A stretch of DNA of 6,424 bases from an uncultured Actinomycetes bacterium (GCA_903854175.1 CAINVQ010000141.1:1-6424); one strand, 5' to 3'; shown: positions 1 through 5,741, numbered from the stretch's first letter. Program-made: numbers and translations. Notes: generated by a model from the sequence alone, not told the origin.

Positions 1-495
1 ACCGCGCAGAAGTTCATTGCCGGGCTAGTACATCACGCACCAGAGATCACCGCAATTACTAATCAGTGGGTGAACTCATACAAGCGACTTATCCCCGCCG
101 GTGAAGCACCAGTTGGTGCAGAGTGGGCACGCTACAAGGCAGACGCACTTGTTCGTGTGCCTTCTGTGAAGCCTGGTCGTATTGACTCAACTCGAATTGA
201 ATACCGCGCACCAGACCCATCAGCGAATCCTTATCTCGCGTTTGGCGTAATTCTCGCGGCTGGGCTTCGCGGAGTGAACGGCAACTACGAACTTCCTGCA
301 GAAGGCCAGCGCATGGCGCCTCTTCCACAGTCACTCGCCCAAGCTGTTGACCTCATGGAGAATTCAGAACTGCTGCACGAAACACTTGGTGAACACCAAG
401 TTGAGTGGTTCCTACGTAACAAGCGTGCGGAATGGGATTCATACCGCGAACAAGTAACTGCATTTGAACTCGAGCGCTACCTACCTCTGCTGTGA
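1..495 (+). CDS. glnA: Type I glutamine synthetase, C-terminal part (5' truncated by window edge)
   Basis: The reading frame is open from base 1 and ends at TGA 493-495, giving about 164 residues of the C-terminal catalytic domain. Glutamine synthetase makes glutamine from glutamate, ammonia and ATP in the cytosol. Recognisable signatures, numbered from the first visible residue, are NSYKRL at 25-30, an EAP turn at 35-37, LVRVP at 50-54, TRIEYRAPDPSANPYLAF at 64-81, and a C-terminal EWFLRNKRAEW...FELERYLPLL segment that matches many actinobacterial GSI proteins. Two oddities are visible. The family's N-R-S-A element before LVRVP reads K-A-D-A here, so the arginine is Ala47. The loop after NYELP is much shorter than I remember for relatives, and no adenylylation-site tyrosine context is evident. 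It could therefore be a GS paralogue, such as a gamma-glutamylamide ligase, rather than the main GS. It overlaps the next gene by 4 nt, so the two are probably cotranscribed. The family call is secure; the exact substrate is not. Confidence 0.93.
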   Translation, partial: TAQKFIAGLVHHAPEITAITNQWVNSYKRLIPAGEAPVGAEWARYKADALVRVPSVKPGRIDSTRIEYRAPDPSANPYLAFGVILAAGLRGVNGNYELPAEGQRMAPLPQSLAQAVDLMENSELLHETLGEHQVEWFLRNKRAEWDSYREQVTAFELERYLPLL

Positions 496-1190
496 GCATC
501 GACATTGTCCTCTGTGTGCCCTCTTGTGAAGGGCCGGTCAAAAAGGCCTTTGAAGTCACGGGAGTAACTCCTGCGGTTTCAACCAGTGGACGTCTCAATG
601 AGATCAGCGCCCTGGAGCCGGGTGACGGTTTTTCGGGCGCAGTCATTAACGCTTCAGCGTTCCCCTTCAGTGATGCCATGAGCCTTTGTCGCCAGCTTCG
701 TGCGCGTGAACGCAGTGTTGGACCGATCATTTTGTTGCTCGATCACTACCAACTCGACGACCTTACTTTTCGAGAAAATCTCTTCGATGACTTTGTAGTT
801 GGACCATTTGACGTGAGCGAACTCGCCACTCGTCTTCGCCACCGACTCCGTCGGGCTGGAAACGAAAGCGTGGCTCCACGAATAGAGCACGGTGTGCTTT
901 CCATGAACCTCGAGACCTACCAAGCATCGATCGACGGCCGTGTAATGGACCTCACGTACATGGAATACGAACTACTTCGTTTCCTTGCAACAAACCCAAA
1001 CCGAGTATTTACCCGTGAAACATTGCTTAGTCGTGTGTGGGGATATGAATACTACGGAGGGGCACGAACAGTTGACGTTCACGTTCGACGACTTCGTGCG
1101 AAGTTAGGTGAAGAGCACGCACATTTAATCGCGACAGTTCGCTCTGTTGGATACAAGTTCGGAACGCTCGGAGAGCGCGAAGTTAACTAG
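492..1190 (+). CDS. glnR: GlnR-like orphan OmpR-family transcription regulator with degenerate receiver
   Basis: The protein has 232 residues and starts at GTG 492, inside the stop of the glutamine synthetase gene (GTGA overlap), with no visible ribosome binding site, so translation is probably coupled. Residues about 1-120 have the alpha/beta pattern of a receiver domain. Residues about 130-226 are a winged-helix DNA-binding domain with DLTYMEYELLRFLA, RVFTRETLL, VWGYEYYGG and RTVDVHVRRLRAKLG, closely resembling actinobacterial GlnR, which regulates nitrogen assimilation genes including glnA. The receiver lacks the acidic pair after beta-1, has Asn53 where the phosphorylated Asp is expected, Leu in place of the switch Thr/Ser, and Gly in place of the conserved Lys before PF (VVGPF). 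It therefore cannot work by ordinary aspartyl phosphorylation, consistent with the phosphorylation-independent dimers known for GlnR. Adjacency to GS supports a nitrogen role. A different atypical OmpR regulator is the alternative. Its 3' end overlaps the convergent RidA gene at a CTAG. Confidence 0.87.
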   Translation: MSIDIVLCVPSCEGPVKKAFEVTGVTPAVSTSGRLNEISALEPGDGFSGAVINASAFPFSDAMSLCRQLRARERSVGPIILLLDHYQLDDLTFRENLFDDFVVGPFDVSELATRLRHRLRRAGNESVAPRIEHGVLSMNLETYQASIDGRVMDLTYMEYELLRFLATNPNRVFTRETLLSRVWGYEYYGGARTVDVHVRRLRAKLGEEHAHLIATVRSVGYKFGTLGEREVN

Positions 1191-1555
1191 TTCTTTGGAG
1201 CGTAGGCCCAAAGTTCAACTTCAGCTGTGGCACCCGCTAAAGGTAGCGCCGCAATTCCAATTGTTGACCTAGTTGGACGAGGTGGGTTGAAGTTTTCAAT
1301 CCATACTTCATTACACGCTGCAAAGTCATTCACATCAAGCAAAAACAACGTGCCCTTTACGACTTGATCGAACGTCACACCTTCAGCTGCGAGGAGTTGA
1401 CGCGCATTGTCGAGTGCTTGTCGAAGTTGTTCAGCAGCACCGCCAGGAGCAAGCGTGGGCGTTGCTTGACCAGGGAGCATTCCGAGCTGTCCAGAAAGAA
1501 TTACAAAGTCACCGGCACGGCGTGACGGAGAGTACGGACCAAGAGGTGTGCTCAC
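1187..1555 (-). CDS. RidA (YjgF/YER057c/UK114) family protein, probable enamine/imine deaminase
   Basis: The protein has 122 residues, close to the usual 125-130 of the family. RidA proteins hydrolyse reactive 2-aminoacrylate-type enamines and imines released by PLP enzymes, and so protect cytosolic metabolism. Visible signatures are GPYSPSRRAGDFVILSGQLG near the N-terminus, VVKGTLFLLDVNDF in the middle, and the C-terminal P-x-R-S-T-x-x-x-x-x-LP block with Arg96, which aligns with the catalytic Arg of E. coli RidA, followed by Glu112 in AEVEL. The start is GTG at 1553-1555; it is the only possible start because an in-frame stop lies 15 nt upstream. It has no convincing ribosome binding site and sits 8 nt after the A-type carrier gene, so it is probably the second gene of that operon. 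Its stop overlaps the convergent regulator's stop. Assignment to a particular Rid subgroup is uncertain. Confidence 0.9.
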   Translation of the reverse strand: MSTPLGPYSPSRRAGDFVILSGQLGMLPGQATPTLAPGGAAEQLRQALDNARQLLAAEGVTFDQVVKGTLFLLDVNDFAACNEVWIENFNPPRPTRSTIGIAALPLAGATAEVELWAYAPKN

Positions 1556-1563
1556 TGGGTGGC

Positions 1564-1938
1564 TCAGCTAAATGAGTTGCCGCAACCACATGACTTCGTG
1601 GCGTTTGGATTCGTGATGTGAAAACCAGCACCCTGAAGTCCATCAGAGAAGTCAAGTGTTGAACCGTTGAGCAGCTCTGCGCTCTGAGTGTCAACAACAA
1701 CCTTTACTTCTCCAAATTCACGAAGAACATCGTCTGTAGCGAATTCTGAATCAAAGAACATGTCGTAGTTAAACCCTGCACATCCACCAGGCTTCACAGA
1801 AACACGAAGCGCGAGTACTTCATCAGCAGCTTCAGCAGCGATGAGCTCAGCAACCTTGACAATGGCGAGATCAGTCAAGGTGATGGGATTAGTTGCCTTC
1901 TTCTTAAGATCAACGTTGGTTGTAGTGGCGTTTGACAT
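1564..1938 (-). CDS. erpA: A-type iron-sulfur carrier protein (HesB/IscA/ErpA family)
   Basis: The protein has 124 residues. These cytosolic proteins bind and pass on Fe-S clusters to apo-enzymes. The fold signature is present: ITLTDLAIVKVAELI at about 19-33, LRVSVKPGGCAGF with Cys53, and the C-terminal SCGCG with Cys117 and Cys119, giving the three ligand cysteines of the family. The first 15 residues are low in complexity and polar, a common disordered extension. ATG at 1936-1938 is supported by an AAAGGAG ribosome binding site 4 nt upstream on the minus strand (1943-1949). The gene is divergent from an Mrp-type Fe-S ATPase and is followed closely by a RidA gene. Actinobacteria often carry a single A-type carrier annotated erpA; IscA or SufA would be equivalent names, and the choice among them is not decided by the sequence. 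Confidence 0.93.
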   Translation of the reverse strand: MSNATTTNVDLKKKATNPITLTDLAIVKVAELIAAEAADEVLALRVSVKPGGCAGFNYDMFFDSEFATDDVLREFGEVKVVVDTQSAELLNGSTLDFSDGLQGAGFHITNPNATKSCGCGNSFS

Positions 1939-1942
1939 GTCA

Positions 1943-1949
1943 CTCCTTT
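1943..1949 (-). promoter_or_regulatory. Ribosome binding site of the A-type carrier gene
   Basis: Read on the minus strand this is AAAGGAG, followed by TGAC and the ATG at 1938. It is one of only three strong Shine-Dalgarno sequences in the window and it fixes the start of the gene. The same bases form part of the left arm of the 12-bp inverted repeat at 1945-2010. Confidence 0.8.
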
Positions 1950-2010
1950 AAATAAGTGTTCCCCCCATAGTAGTAAGGGAATCGGCCCATGAACACCCCT
2001 TATTTAAAGG
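1945..2010. repeat. Inverted repeat in the divergent erpA/mrp control region
   Basis: CCTTTAAATAAG at 1945-1956 is the exact reverse complement of CTTATTTAAAGG at 1999-2010. Just inside these arms GTGTTC (1956-1961) and GAACAC (1991-1996) also pair, offset by three bases, so the similarity extends to about 17 bp per arm. The two arms start 54 bp apart, about five helical turns. Being symmetric between two outward-reading iron-sulfur genes, it looks like a paired operator or a duplicated promoter segment. The left arm includes the ribosome binding site of the A-type carrier gene. No known operator consensus was recognised. Confidence 0.75.
1967..1972 (-). promoter_or_regulatory. Candidate -10 element for the A-type carrier operon
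   Basis: On the minus strand this reads TACTAT, matching the TANNNT pattern of actinobacterial -10 hexamers. Initiation about 7 nt downstream would give a leader of roughly 20 nt containing the AAAGGAG ribosome binding site. No good -35 hexamer is seen at 17-18 nt spacing; the bases there fall in the right-hand half of the inverted repeat. This is a consensus-level prediction only. Confidence 0.4.
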
Positions 2011-2014
2011 GCAT

Positions 2015-2020
2015 TAGCGT
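2015..2020 (+). promoter_or_regulatory. Candidate -10 element for leaderless transcription of mrp
   Basis: TAGCGT matches TANNNT and ends 6 nt before the mrp ATG at 2027, so transcription would begin at or next to the start codon. No usable Shine-Dalgarno sequence is present: AAAGGG at 2006-2011 is too far away and AGG at 2023-2025 too close. An in-frame TAG at 2015-2017 rules out any further upstream start. No clear -35 is seen. Confidence 0.35.
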
Positions 2021-2026
2021 TTAGGT

Positions 2027-3163
2027 ATGGAACAATCCGACCAGATACGAGAGCGGCTCACCCTTGTCCTCGACCCAGAGCTCGGCGCCTCCATTGTTGA
2101 GCTCGGGATGGTTGGCGACATTCGCATCGAAAATGCAACCGCATTTGTCAACGTTGCTCTTACAACTTCAGGCTGTCCGCTTCGATCACAGATTGAGCGC
2201 GACGTAAAAGAAGCAGCGTTATGTATTGACGGCATTGACAAAGTCGAAATTGTTATTGATGTCATGGAACAAGACCAACGAGCAGAGTTAATGAAGCGTG
2301 CTCGTAAGTTCGCACAAGACCGTGCACCACAAACTTCAATCCCCTTCCAGACACCAGTACTCATGATTGCTTCAGGCAAGGGTGGCGTTGGTAAATCATC
2401 AGTTACCGCGAACCTCGCAGTCGCTCTCGCACAGCTGGGTCACCGAGTAGGTGTTCTTGATGCAGACATCTGGGGATTCTCACTCACCAGACTTCTTGAT
2501 ATCCAAGGTGAAGTTACCGCCAAAGACAAGAAGATGATCCCACTAGAGAAATCAATTGGTAAAGGAAAAATAAAACTTCTCTCAATGGGGCTTCTCGCCG
2601 AAGAGGACCAAGCACTTTTGTGGCGAGGACTCATTGTTCAAAAAGCAGTAGCGCAGTTCATTGAAGACGCTGAGTGGTCAGATATTGACTACATGCTCAT
2701 TGACACCCCTCCAGGAACTGGAGACATAGCCATGACGTTGGCGCGAATACTTCCTCAAATGGGACAACTCGTTGTTACTACCCCCGCTATTGCAGCTCAG
2801 CGAGTTGCGCTGCGGGCTGCAGACTTTGCTCGAAAGTCAAACATCCGAGTACTCGGCGTGATTGAAAATATGAGCGGACTCGTGTGTTCATGTGGCGAGA
2901 AACACAACTTGTTTGGTGAAGGTGGAGGAAGTTCATTAGCGACAGAGCTTGGTGTTCCGCTCCTCTGTGAAATTTCACTGGACCATGAGATTGCAAGCGG
3001 CGGAGACATTGGTGAGCCTGCAGTCTTAAATGAAGAAGCAGATGGTGTGTTCCACGTACTCGCAAAGCGCATTGAAACTGACATTGCACCACCAATTGGC
3101 ATGCAGGGCTGTTCAGCAAGAATGCTCGATGCGTTAGAGCGTGCTGTAACTAGTGAGAGCTAG
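2027..3163 (+). CDS. mrp: Mrp/ApbC/NBP35-family iron-sulfur cluster carrier ATPase
   Basis: The protein has 378 residues, a normal length. It is a cytosolic P-loop ATPase believed to hold and transfer Fe-S clusters. Residues about 5-85 are a MIP18/DUF59 domain (LDPELGASIVELGMV, then TTSGCP with Cys50). Residues about 110-345 are the MinD/ParA-like NTPase, with deviant Walker A SGKGGVGKSS at 116-125, LDADIWG at 144-150, Walker B-like LIDTPPGTGD at 224-233, and ENMSG followed by NLFGEGGG. The usual cluster-binding C-x-x-C after ENMS is replaced by C-S-C (Cys287 and Cys289). Another cysteine, Cys362, lies in a C-terminal GCSARMLDALERA tail. It is divergent from an A-type carrier gene, which fits a shared Fe-S assembly role, and its 3' end overlaps the convergent Nudix gene by 4 nt at a CTAG. 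ATG 2027 is the first in-frame start after a stop. Confidence 0.95.
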   Translation: MEQSDQIRERLTLVLDPELGASIVELGMVGDIRIENATAFVNVALTTSGCPLRSQIERDVKEAALCIDGIDKVEIVIDVMEQDQRAELMKRARKFAQDRAPQTSIPFQTPVLMIASGKGGVGKSSVTANLAVALAQLGHRVGVLDADIWGFSLTRLLDIQGEVTAKDKKMIPLEKSIGKGKIKLLSMGLLAEEDQALLWRGLIVQKAVAQFIEDAEWSDIDYMLIDTPPGTGDIAMTLARILPQMGQLVVTTPAIAAQRVALRAADFARKSNIRVLGVIENMSGLVCSCGEKHNLFGEGGGSSLATELGVPLLCEISLDHEIASGGDIGEPAVLNEEADGVFHVLAKRIETDIAPPIGMQGCSARMLDALERAVTSES

Positions 3164-3954
3164 TCGTCAAATCCATCGTCGCCGGGCATCAAAATAACTG
3201 TTTCGCCATTACGAGTTTTAAACCGCGGCTCGATACGAGGAATCTCAGTTAGGGAATTCGCAAAGTCGAGAACTTCACGTGACGTTGTGAAGTGAGCAAT
3301 ATCTTTCAAATTCTTTATGGTTGGAAAGATCATCTCCAGTTCCCCGCGCTCATGCATGGCAAGAGCTTCGAGTGGACGCACCCACTGGTCGGCGACAGTC
3401 TCGCCAGCGTCATGCGTAGCAACTTGATCAGTTGGAGCAAGGGCCACAAAGAATCTTGTGTCGTACCTACGAGGTGGTCCTATTGGTGTTACCCAATGCG
3501 CACTGTAGGCAAGGCCTCTGAGATCGAGAAACAATTGTTCTTGTTCCATCATGTCAATGAACTTGAGTTCATTCGCATTAACAGCGCGTCTGTGCGCGGC
3601 CATTCGCTTGATAGTTTCAGGATCACTAAAGCGAACTGGATTGCCATCTGCGTCACATGCAACAATTAGACCAGCTTCTTCAAATAATTCTCGAAGACAC
3701 GCTACGTAGTACGCGAGACCGCCACTTTCTATGCCAAGTCGATTCGAAGCTTCTGCGTCGGTGATGCCGATTGAAAGTTTTTGACCCGAATCTCCCGCAT
3801 CACCTACGTCAACGCCACCACCAGGGAACACGTACGCCCCACCAATGAAGTCACTATTTAAATTGCGCTTCAGCATGAGAACTTCAAAGCCCTCTGGGGC
3901 GTCTCGAAGGGTAATTACGGTGGCGGCGGGTCTAGGAGTCAGAATTTCGGCCAT
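3160..3954 (-). CDS. Nudix hydrolase, NUDT19/RP2p-like with split Nudix box
   Basis: The protein has 264 residues. Nudix enzymes cleave nucleoside diphosphates linked to another moiety; NUDT19-type members include CoA diphosphatases, so a CoA or acyl-CoA substrate is possible but unproven. The N-terminal strand region PAATVITLRD and FEVLMLKRN leads to YVFPGGGVD at 41-49. The second half of the Nudix box, LRELFEEAGL, lies at 87-96. The roughly 40-residue insertion between the box glycine and the REXXEEXG helix is typical of the NUDT19 subgroup. The catalytic glutamates (89, 92, 93) are present. Later segments (HWVTPIGPPRRYDTRFFVA) fit the same subgroup. ATG at 3952-3954 has no good ribosome binding site and may be read from a leaderless transcript. 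It is divergent from the DUF929-like gene and convergent with mrp. The family call is firm; the substrate is unknown. Confidence 0.9.
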   Translation of the reverse strand: MAEILTPRPAATVITLRDAPEGFEVLMLKRNLNSDFIGGAYVFPGGGVDVGDAGDSGQKLSIGITDAEASNRLGIESGGLAYYVACLRELFEEAGLIVACDADGNPVRFSDPETIKRMAAHRRAVNANELKFIDMMEQEQLFLDLRGLAYSAHWVTPIGPPRRYDTRFFVALAPTDQVATHDAGETVADQWVRPLEALAMHERGELEMIFPTIKNLKDIAHFTTSREVLDFANSLTEIPRIEPRFKTRNGETVILMPGDDGFDD

Positions 3955-3959
3955 AAAGC

Positions 3960-3965
3960 AAACTA
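3960..3965 (-). promoter_or_regulatory. Candidate -10 element for the Nudix gene
   Basis: On the minus strand this reads TAGTTT (TANNNT) and ends 5 nt before the ATG at 3954, a spacing that would give a leaderless message. The only purine-rich stretch nearby, AGGTAG, overlaps the hexamer and is too far from the start to be a normal ribosome binding site. Support is weak in isolation. Confidence 0.3.
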
Positions 3966-3994
3966 CCTAAGAGTTTCATAACCAAAGCGCCTAT

Positions 3995-4023
3995 TTGCCA
4001 TATGTCCACTAAGTTTGTATATC
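3995..4023 (+). promoter_or_regulatory. Candidate sigma70-type promoter of the DUF929-VKOR operon
   Basis: TTGCCA at 3995-4000 and TATATC at 4018-4023 are separated by 17 nt, with five of six and four of six matches to TTGACA and TATAAT. Initiation near 4030 would give a leader of about 15 nt containing the ribosome binding site. This is the best-looking promoter in the window. Confidence 0.5.
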
Positions 4024-4034
4024 TAAACAGCAAT

Positions 4035-4040
4035 AAGGAG
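4035..4040 (+). promoter_or_regulatory. Ribosome binding site of the DUF929-like gene
   Basis: AAGGAG is followed by CATC and then GTG at 4045. It selects this GTG as the start codon of the thioredoxin-fold protein. Confidence 0.8.
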
Positions 4041-4044
4041 CATC

Positions 4045-4968
4045 GTGGCAAAGTCACCCGCTAACAAGAAGGCCCAAACCCCAGCAAAAGGTGGGCGCCC
4101 CGCCGGGCTCTTCACATGGATTGCCGTGGGAGTCGTTCTCGTAATCGTTGTTGGTCTCGTTGCAATAAAAATGACTAGCGGATCACCCGCAGCGAAGGCT
4201 TCAACAACCTTTGAGTCAGTCGACGCTACAACCATGAGCCAAATATCTTCTGTGCCAGATTCAGTATTCAATACTGTTGGCGTCAACTCTCCAGTTGCTC
4301 CAATTACCGCGCCGTCACCACTAAGTGGACAACCAGCGCTCACTAAGACCGTTAACGGTAAGTCTCTCCCATCAATTCTTTACGTCGGTGCAGAATACTG
4401 CCCGTACTGTGCCGCAGAGCGATGGACAACGGTGATTGCCCTAAGTCGTTTTGGGAAATTTAGCAACCTTGGACTTGCACAAAGTGGCGCAACAGACGTG
4501 TATCCAAACACGAAGACATTTACATTCCGTCAGTCTTCTTACACATCGCCTTACATAGCTTTTTCGAGTGTTGAAACATTTACCAGCATCCCAAACCCTG
4601 CTACAAACTTCTACTACCCACTACAAAAAATGACTGCGGCGCAGACCGCACTCGTTAAGAAGTACGACACAATGAAGTACATTTCTTCGTTCACCTCAAC
4701 ACAGGAAAATGGCTCAATTCCATTTATTGACATGGGTAACAAGTTCTTATCGGCTGGAGCAAGTTTCACTCCGGCTGCACTTGCTGGACTCACCCAAGGC
4801 CAGATCGCGACTGCACTCAGCGACCCAACGAATCCAGTAACCCAGGCAATCATTGCTTCTGCGAATGAGCAAACTGCTGCGATCTGCGTTCTCACCAACA
4901 ACAAACCAGCAGCTGTATGTTCCAGTGCTGGAGTACAGGCAGCAAAGAAAGCGATGAAGCTTAAGTGA
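4045..4968 (+). CDS. Membrane-anchored DUF929-family thioredoxin-fold protein (CPYC), probable disulfide oxidoreductase
   Basis: The protein has 307 residues. A Lys-rich cytoplasmic tail (1-20) precedes one transmembrane helix (about 21-41), so the rest should lie outside the membrane. A Ser/Thr/Pro-rich linker leads to a thioredoxin-like domain with [18 protein letters not shown] and a CPYC active site at 119-122. SIPFID, with Pro226, is the likely cis-proline loop facing that site. A second cysteine pair, Cys281 and Cys292, sits near the C-terminus. The domain matches my memory of the DUF929 family. The following gene overlaps by 4 nt and encodes a VKOR-type enzyme, which in actinobacteria reoxidises DsbA-like partners. 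The protein is therefore probably the exported thiol oxidase or isomerase of that pair, by inference from context. GTG 4045 is chosen because of the AAGGAG just upstream. No lipobox is present. Confidence 0.85.
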   Translation: MAKSPANKKAQTPAKGGRPAGLFTWIAVGVVLVIVVGLVAIKMTSGSPAAKASTTFESVDATTMSQISSVPDSVFNTVGVNSPVAPITAPSPLSGQPALTKTVNGKSLPSILYVGAEYCPYCAAERWTTVIALSRFGKFSNLGLAQSGATDVYPNTKTFTFRQSSYTSPYIAFSSVETFTSIPNPATNFYYPLQKMTAAQTALVKKYDTMKYISSFTSTQENGSIPFIDMGNKFLSAGASFTPAALAGLTQGQIATALSDPTNPVTQAIIASANEQTAAICVLTNNKPAAVCSSAGVQAAKKAMKLK

Positions 4969-5438
4969 GCCGCACGGTAGAAAGAGTTCCGCGTTGGGCA
5001 GTTGCAACATCATTTGTCCTAAGCATCATTGGACTCGGTTTTTCTATCTACCTCACGATTACGCACTTTCAACCTCACGCACTTGTTTGTGCTGATACAG
5101 GAACCATCAACTGCGCGAAAGTAACTACATCTGCTCAGTCATACTTCCTTGGCATACCCGTTGCCGTTCTTGGGTTAATCAATTTCGTTGTAATGGTCGT
5201 CATCAACTCACCATGGGTGTGGCGAGCAAAGAACTACTGGCTACACGTTGCGAGATTTGCCTTCACTGTTGTGGGCATGTGCTTCGTCCTCTGGCTCATT
5301 TACGCCGAGATCATGCTTATTGGCAACATCTGTCTTTACTGCACAGGAGTACACATTGTTACCTTCGCGCAACTAATTGTTCTTACGCGAGTAACACCAA
5401 CCCAACTTGGTTGGGTTGATTCAGCGCCTCTGGAGTGA
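4965..5438 (+). CDS. Vitamin K epoxide reductase (VKOR) family membrane protein
   Basis: The protein has 157 residues. Bacterial VKOR homologues replace DsbB: they take electrons from a DsbA-like protein and pass them to a quinone in the cytoplasmic membrane. Predicted helices lie at about 12-32, 62-80, 94-114 and 124-143. The loop cysteines Cys42 and Cys50 (spaced by seven residues), the conserved Ser56 in [13 protein letters not shown], and the active-site C-L-Y-C at 123-126 make the full VKOR set. Unlike many actinobacterial VKORs there is no fused thioredoxin domain; that role presumably falls to the upstream CPYC protein, whose stop overlaps this GTG start by 4 nt (4965-4968). Translation is probably coupled, as only a weak GAAG lies upstream. 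The 3' end overlaps the convergent whiB-type gene by 18 nt. Confidence 0.93.
   Translation: MSRTVERVPRWAVATSFVLSIIGLGFSIYLTITHFQPHALVCADTGTINCAKVTTSAQSYFLGIPVAVLGLINFVVMVVINSPWVWRAKNYWLHVARFAFTVVGMCFVLWLIYAEIMLIGNICLYCTGVHIVTFAQLIVLTRVTPTQLGWVDSAPLE
5398..5418. terminator. Hairpin at the VKOR/whiB convergent junction, possible weak terminator
   Basis: CAACCCAA at 5398-5405 pairs perfectly with TTGGGTTG at 5411-5418 around a 5-nt loop. It lies in the last codons of the VKOR gene and just past the whiB stop on the other strand, so it could end or stabilise either transcript. Neither direction has a T-run after the stem, so it is not a standard intrinsic terminator. Confidence 0.3.
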
Positions 5439-5669
5439 GCGGCGCTCAATCTCATTGAGTCCGCCCCAGATACCATGAGTTTCGCGGCGTTCAATCGCTG
5501 CGTCTAAACATTCAGCCGTTACTGCACATCCGGCACAGATTCTCTTGGCCATGTGCTCTCGTTCAATGCGATCTTCTTTGCGCTCGCTGGTATCAGGAGA
5601 AAAAAAGAGTGAGCCCTCACCCCCGCGGCATGCCGCTAATAGTGACCAGTCATCCGGTGCTAATGCCAT
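5421..5669 (-). CDS. WhiB-family iron-sulfur transcription regulator
   Basis: The protein has 82 residues, typical of the shorter WhiB-like proteins. These actinobacteria-specific proteins bind a [4Fe-4S] cluster and act with the primary sigma factor to adjust transcription in response to redox or nitric oxide. The four cluster cysteines are Cys14, Cys45, Cys48 and Cys54, in the pattern C...C-x-x-C-x5-C. The GIWGG turn is at 66-70, followed by a basic tail (ERRSLQRR) likely to contact DNA. LFF at 21-23 and AKRIC at 41-45 are also family features. ATG at 5667-5669 has GGAG 6 nt upstream in a G-rich stretch. It reads toward the VKOR gene and overlaps it by 18 nt. The tail lacks an AT-hook, arguing against WhiB7. 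WhiB1 or WhiB2 type cannot be decided here. Confidence 0.94.
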   Translation of the reverse strand: MALAPDDWSLLAACRGGEGSLFFSPDTSERKEDRIEREHMAKRICAGCAVTAECLDAAIERRETHGIWGGLNEIERRSLQRR

Positions 5670-5700
5670 CAGTCTCTCCCCCCAGTTCGACTAGAACCGC

Positions 5701-5730
5701 AGGTTACCCACGTCCACGTCCATCTAGCAA
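5701..5730 (-). promoter_or_regulatory. Candidate promoter of the whiB-type gene
   Basis: On the minus strand TTGCTA (5725-5730) and TAACCT (5701-5706) are separated by 18 nt. Initiation near 5694 would give a leader of about 24 nt that contains the GGAG ribosome binding site. Repeated CCACGTC heptamers occupy the spacer, which suggests regulator binding over the promoter. Confidence 0.4.
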
Positions 5731-5741
5731 GACGCCACGTC
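5708..5741. repeat. Three CCACGTC direct repeats upstream of the whiB-type gene
   Basis: CCACGTC occurs at 5708-5714, 5714-5720 and 5735-5741. The first two share one base and lie between the putative -35 and -10 of the whiB promoter. The third starts 21 bp after the second, about two helical turns, and lies just upstream of the -35. A regulator binding site is plausible; no known consensus was assigned. Confidence 0.5.

Noticed and set aside
353..730. Minus-strand open frame across the GS/regulator junction
   Set aside because: It is the shadow of two well-supported plus-strand genes and its translation has no family features.
3292..3669. 125-codon plus-strand open frame opposite the Nudix gene
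   Set aside because: It lies wholly antisense to a gene with clear Nudix motifs, has no ribosome binding site, and its protein shows no recognisable domain.
5600..5606. Seven-base A run (T run in whiB) and the T7 run at 6321-6327 as possible phase-variation sites
   Set aside because: Both encode phenylalanines that fit their families (LFF in WhiB, FF in the GNAT-like start), and seven bases is short for slippage control.
5625..5636. 12-bp palindrome GCGGCATGCCGC
   Set aside because: It lies inside the conserved whiB coding region around Cys14 and codes for ordinary residues, so it is explained by coding sequence; no symmetric site nearby supports a regulatory role.
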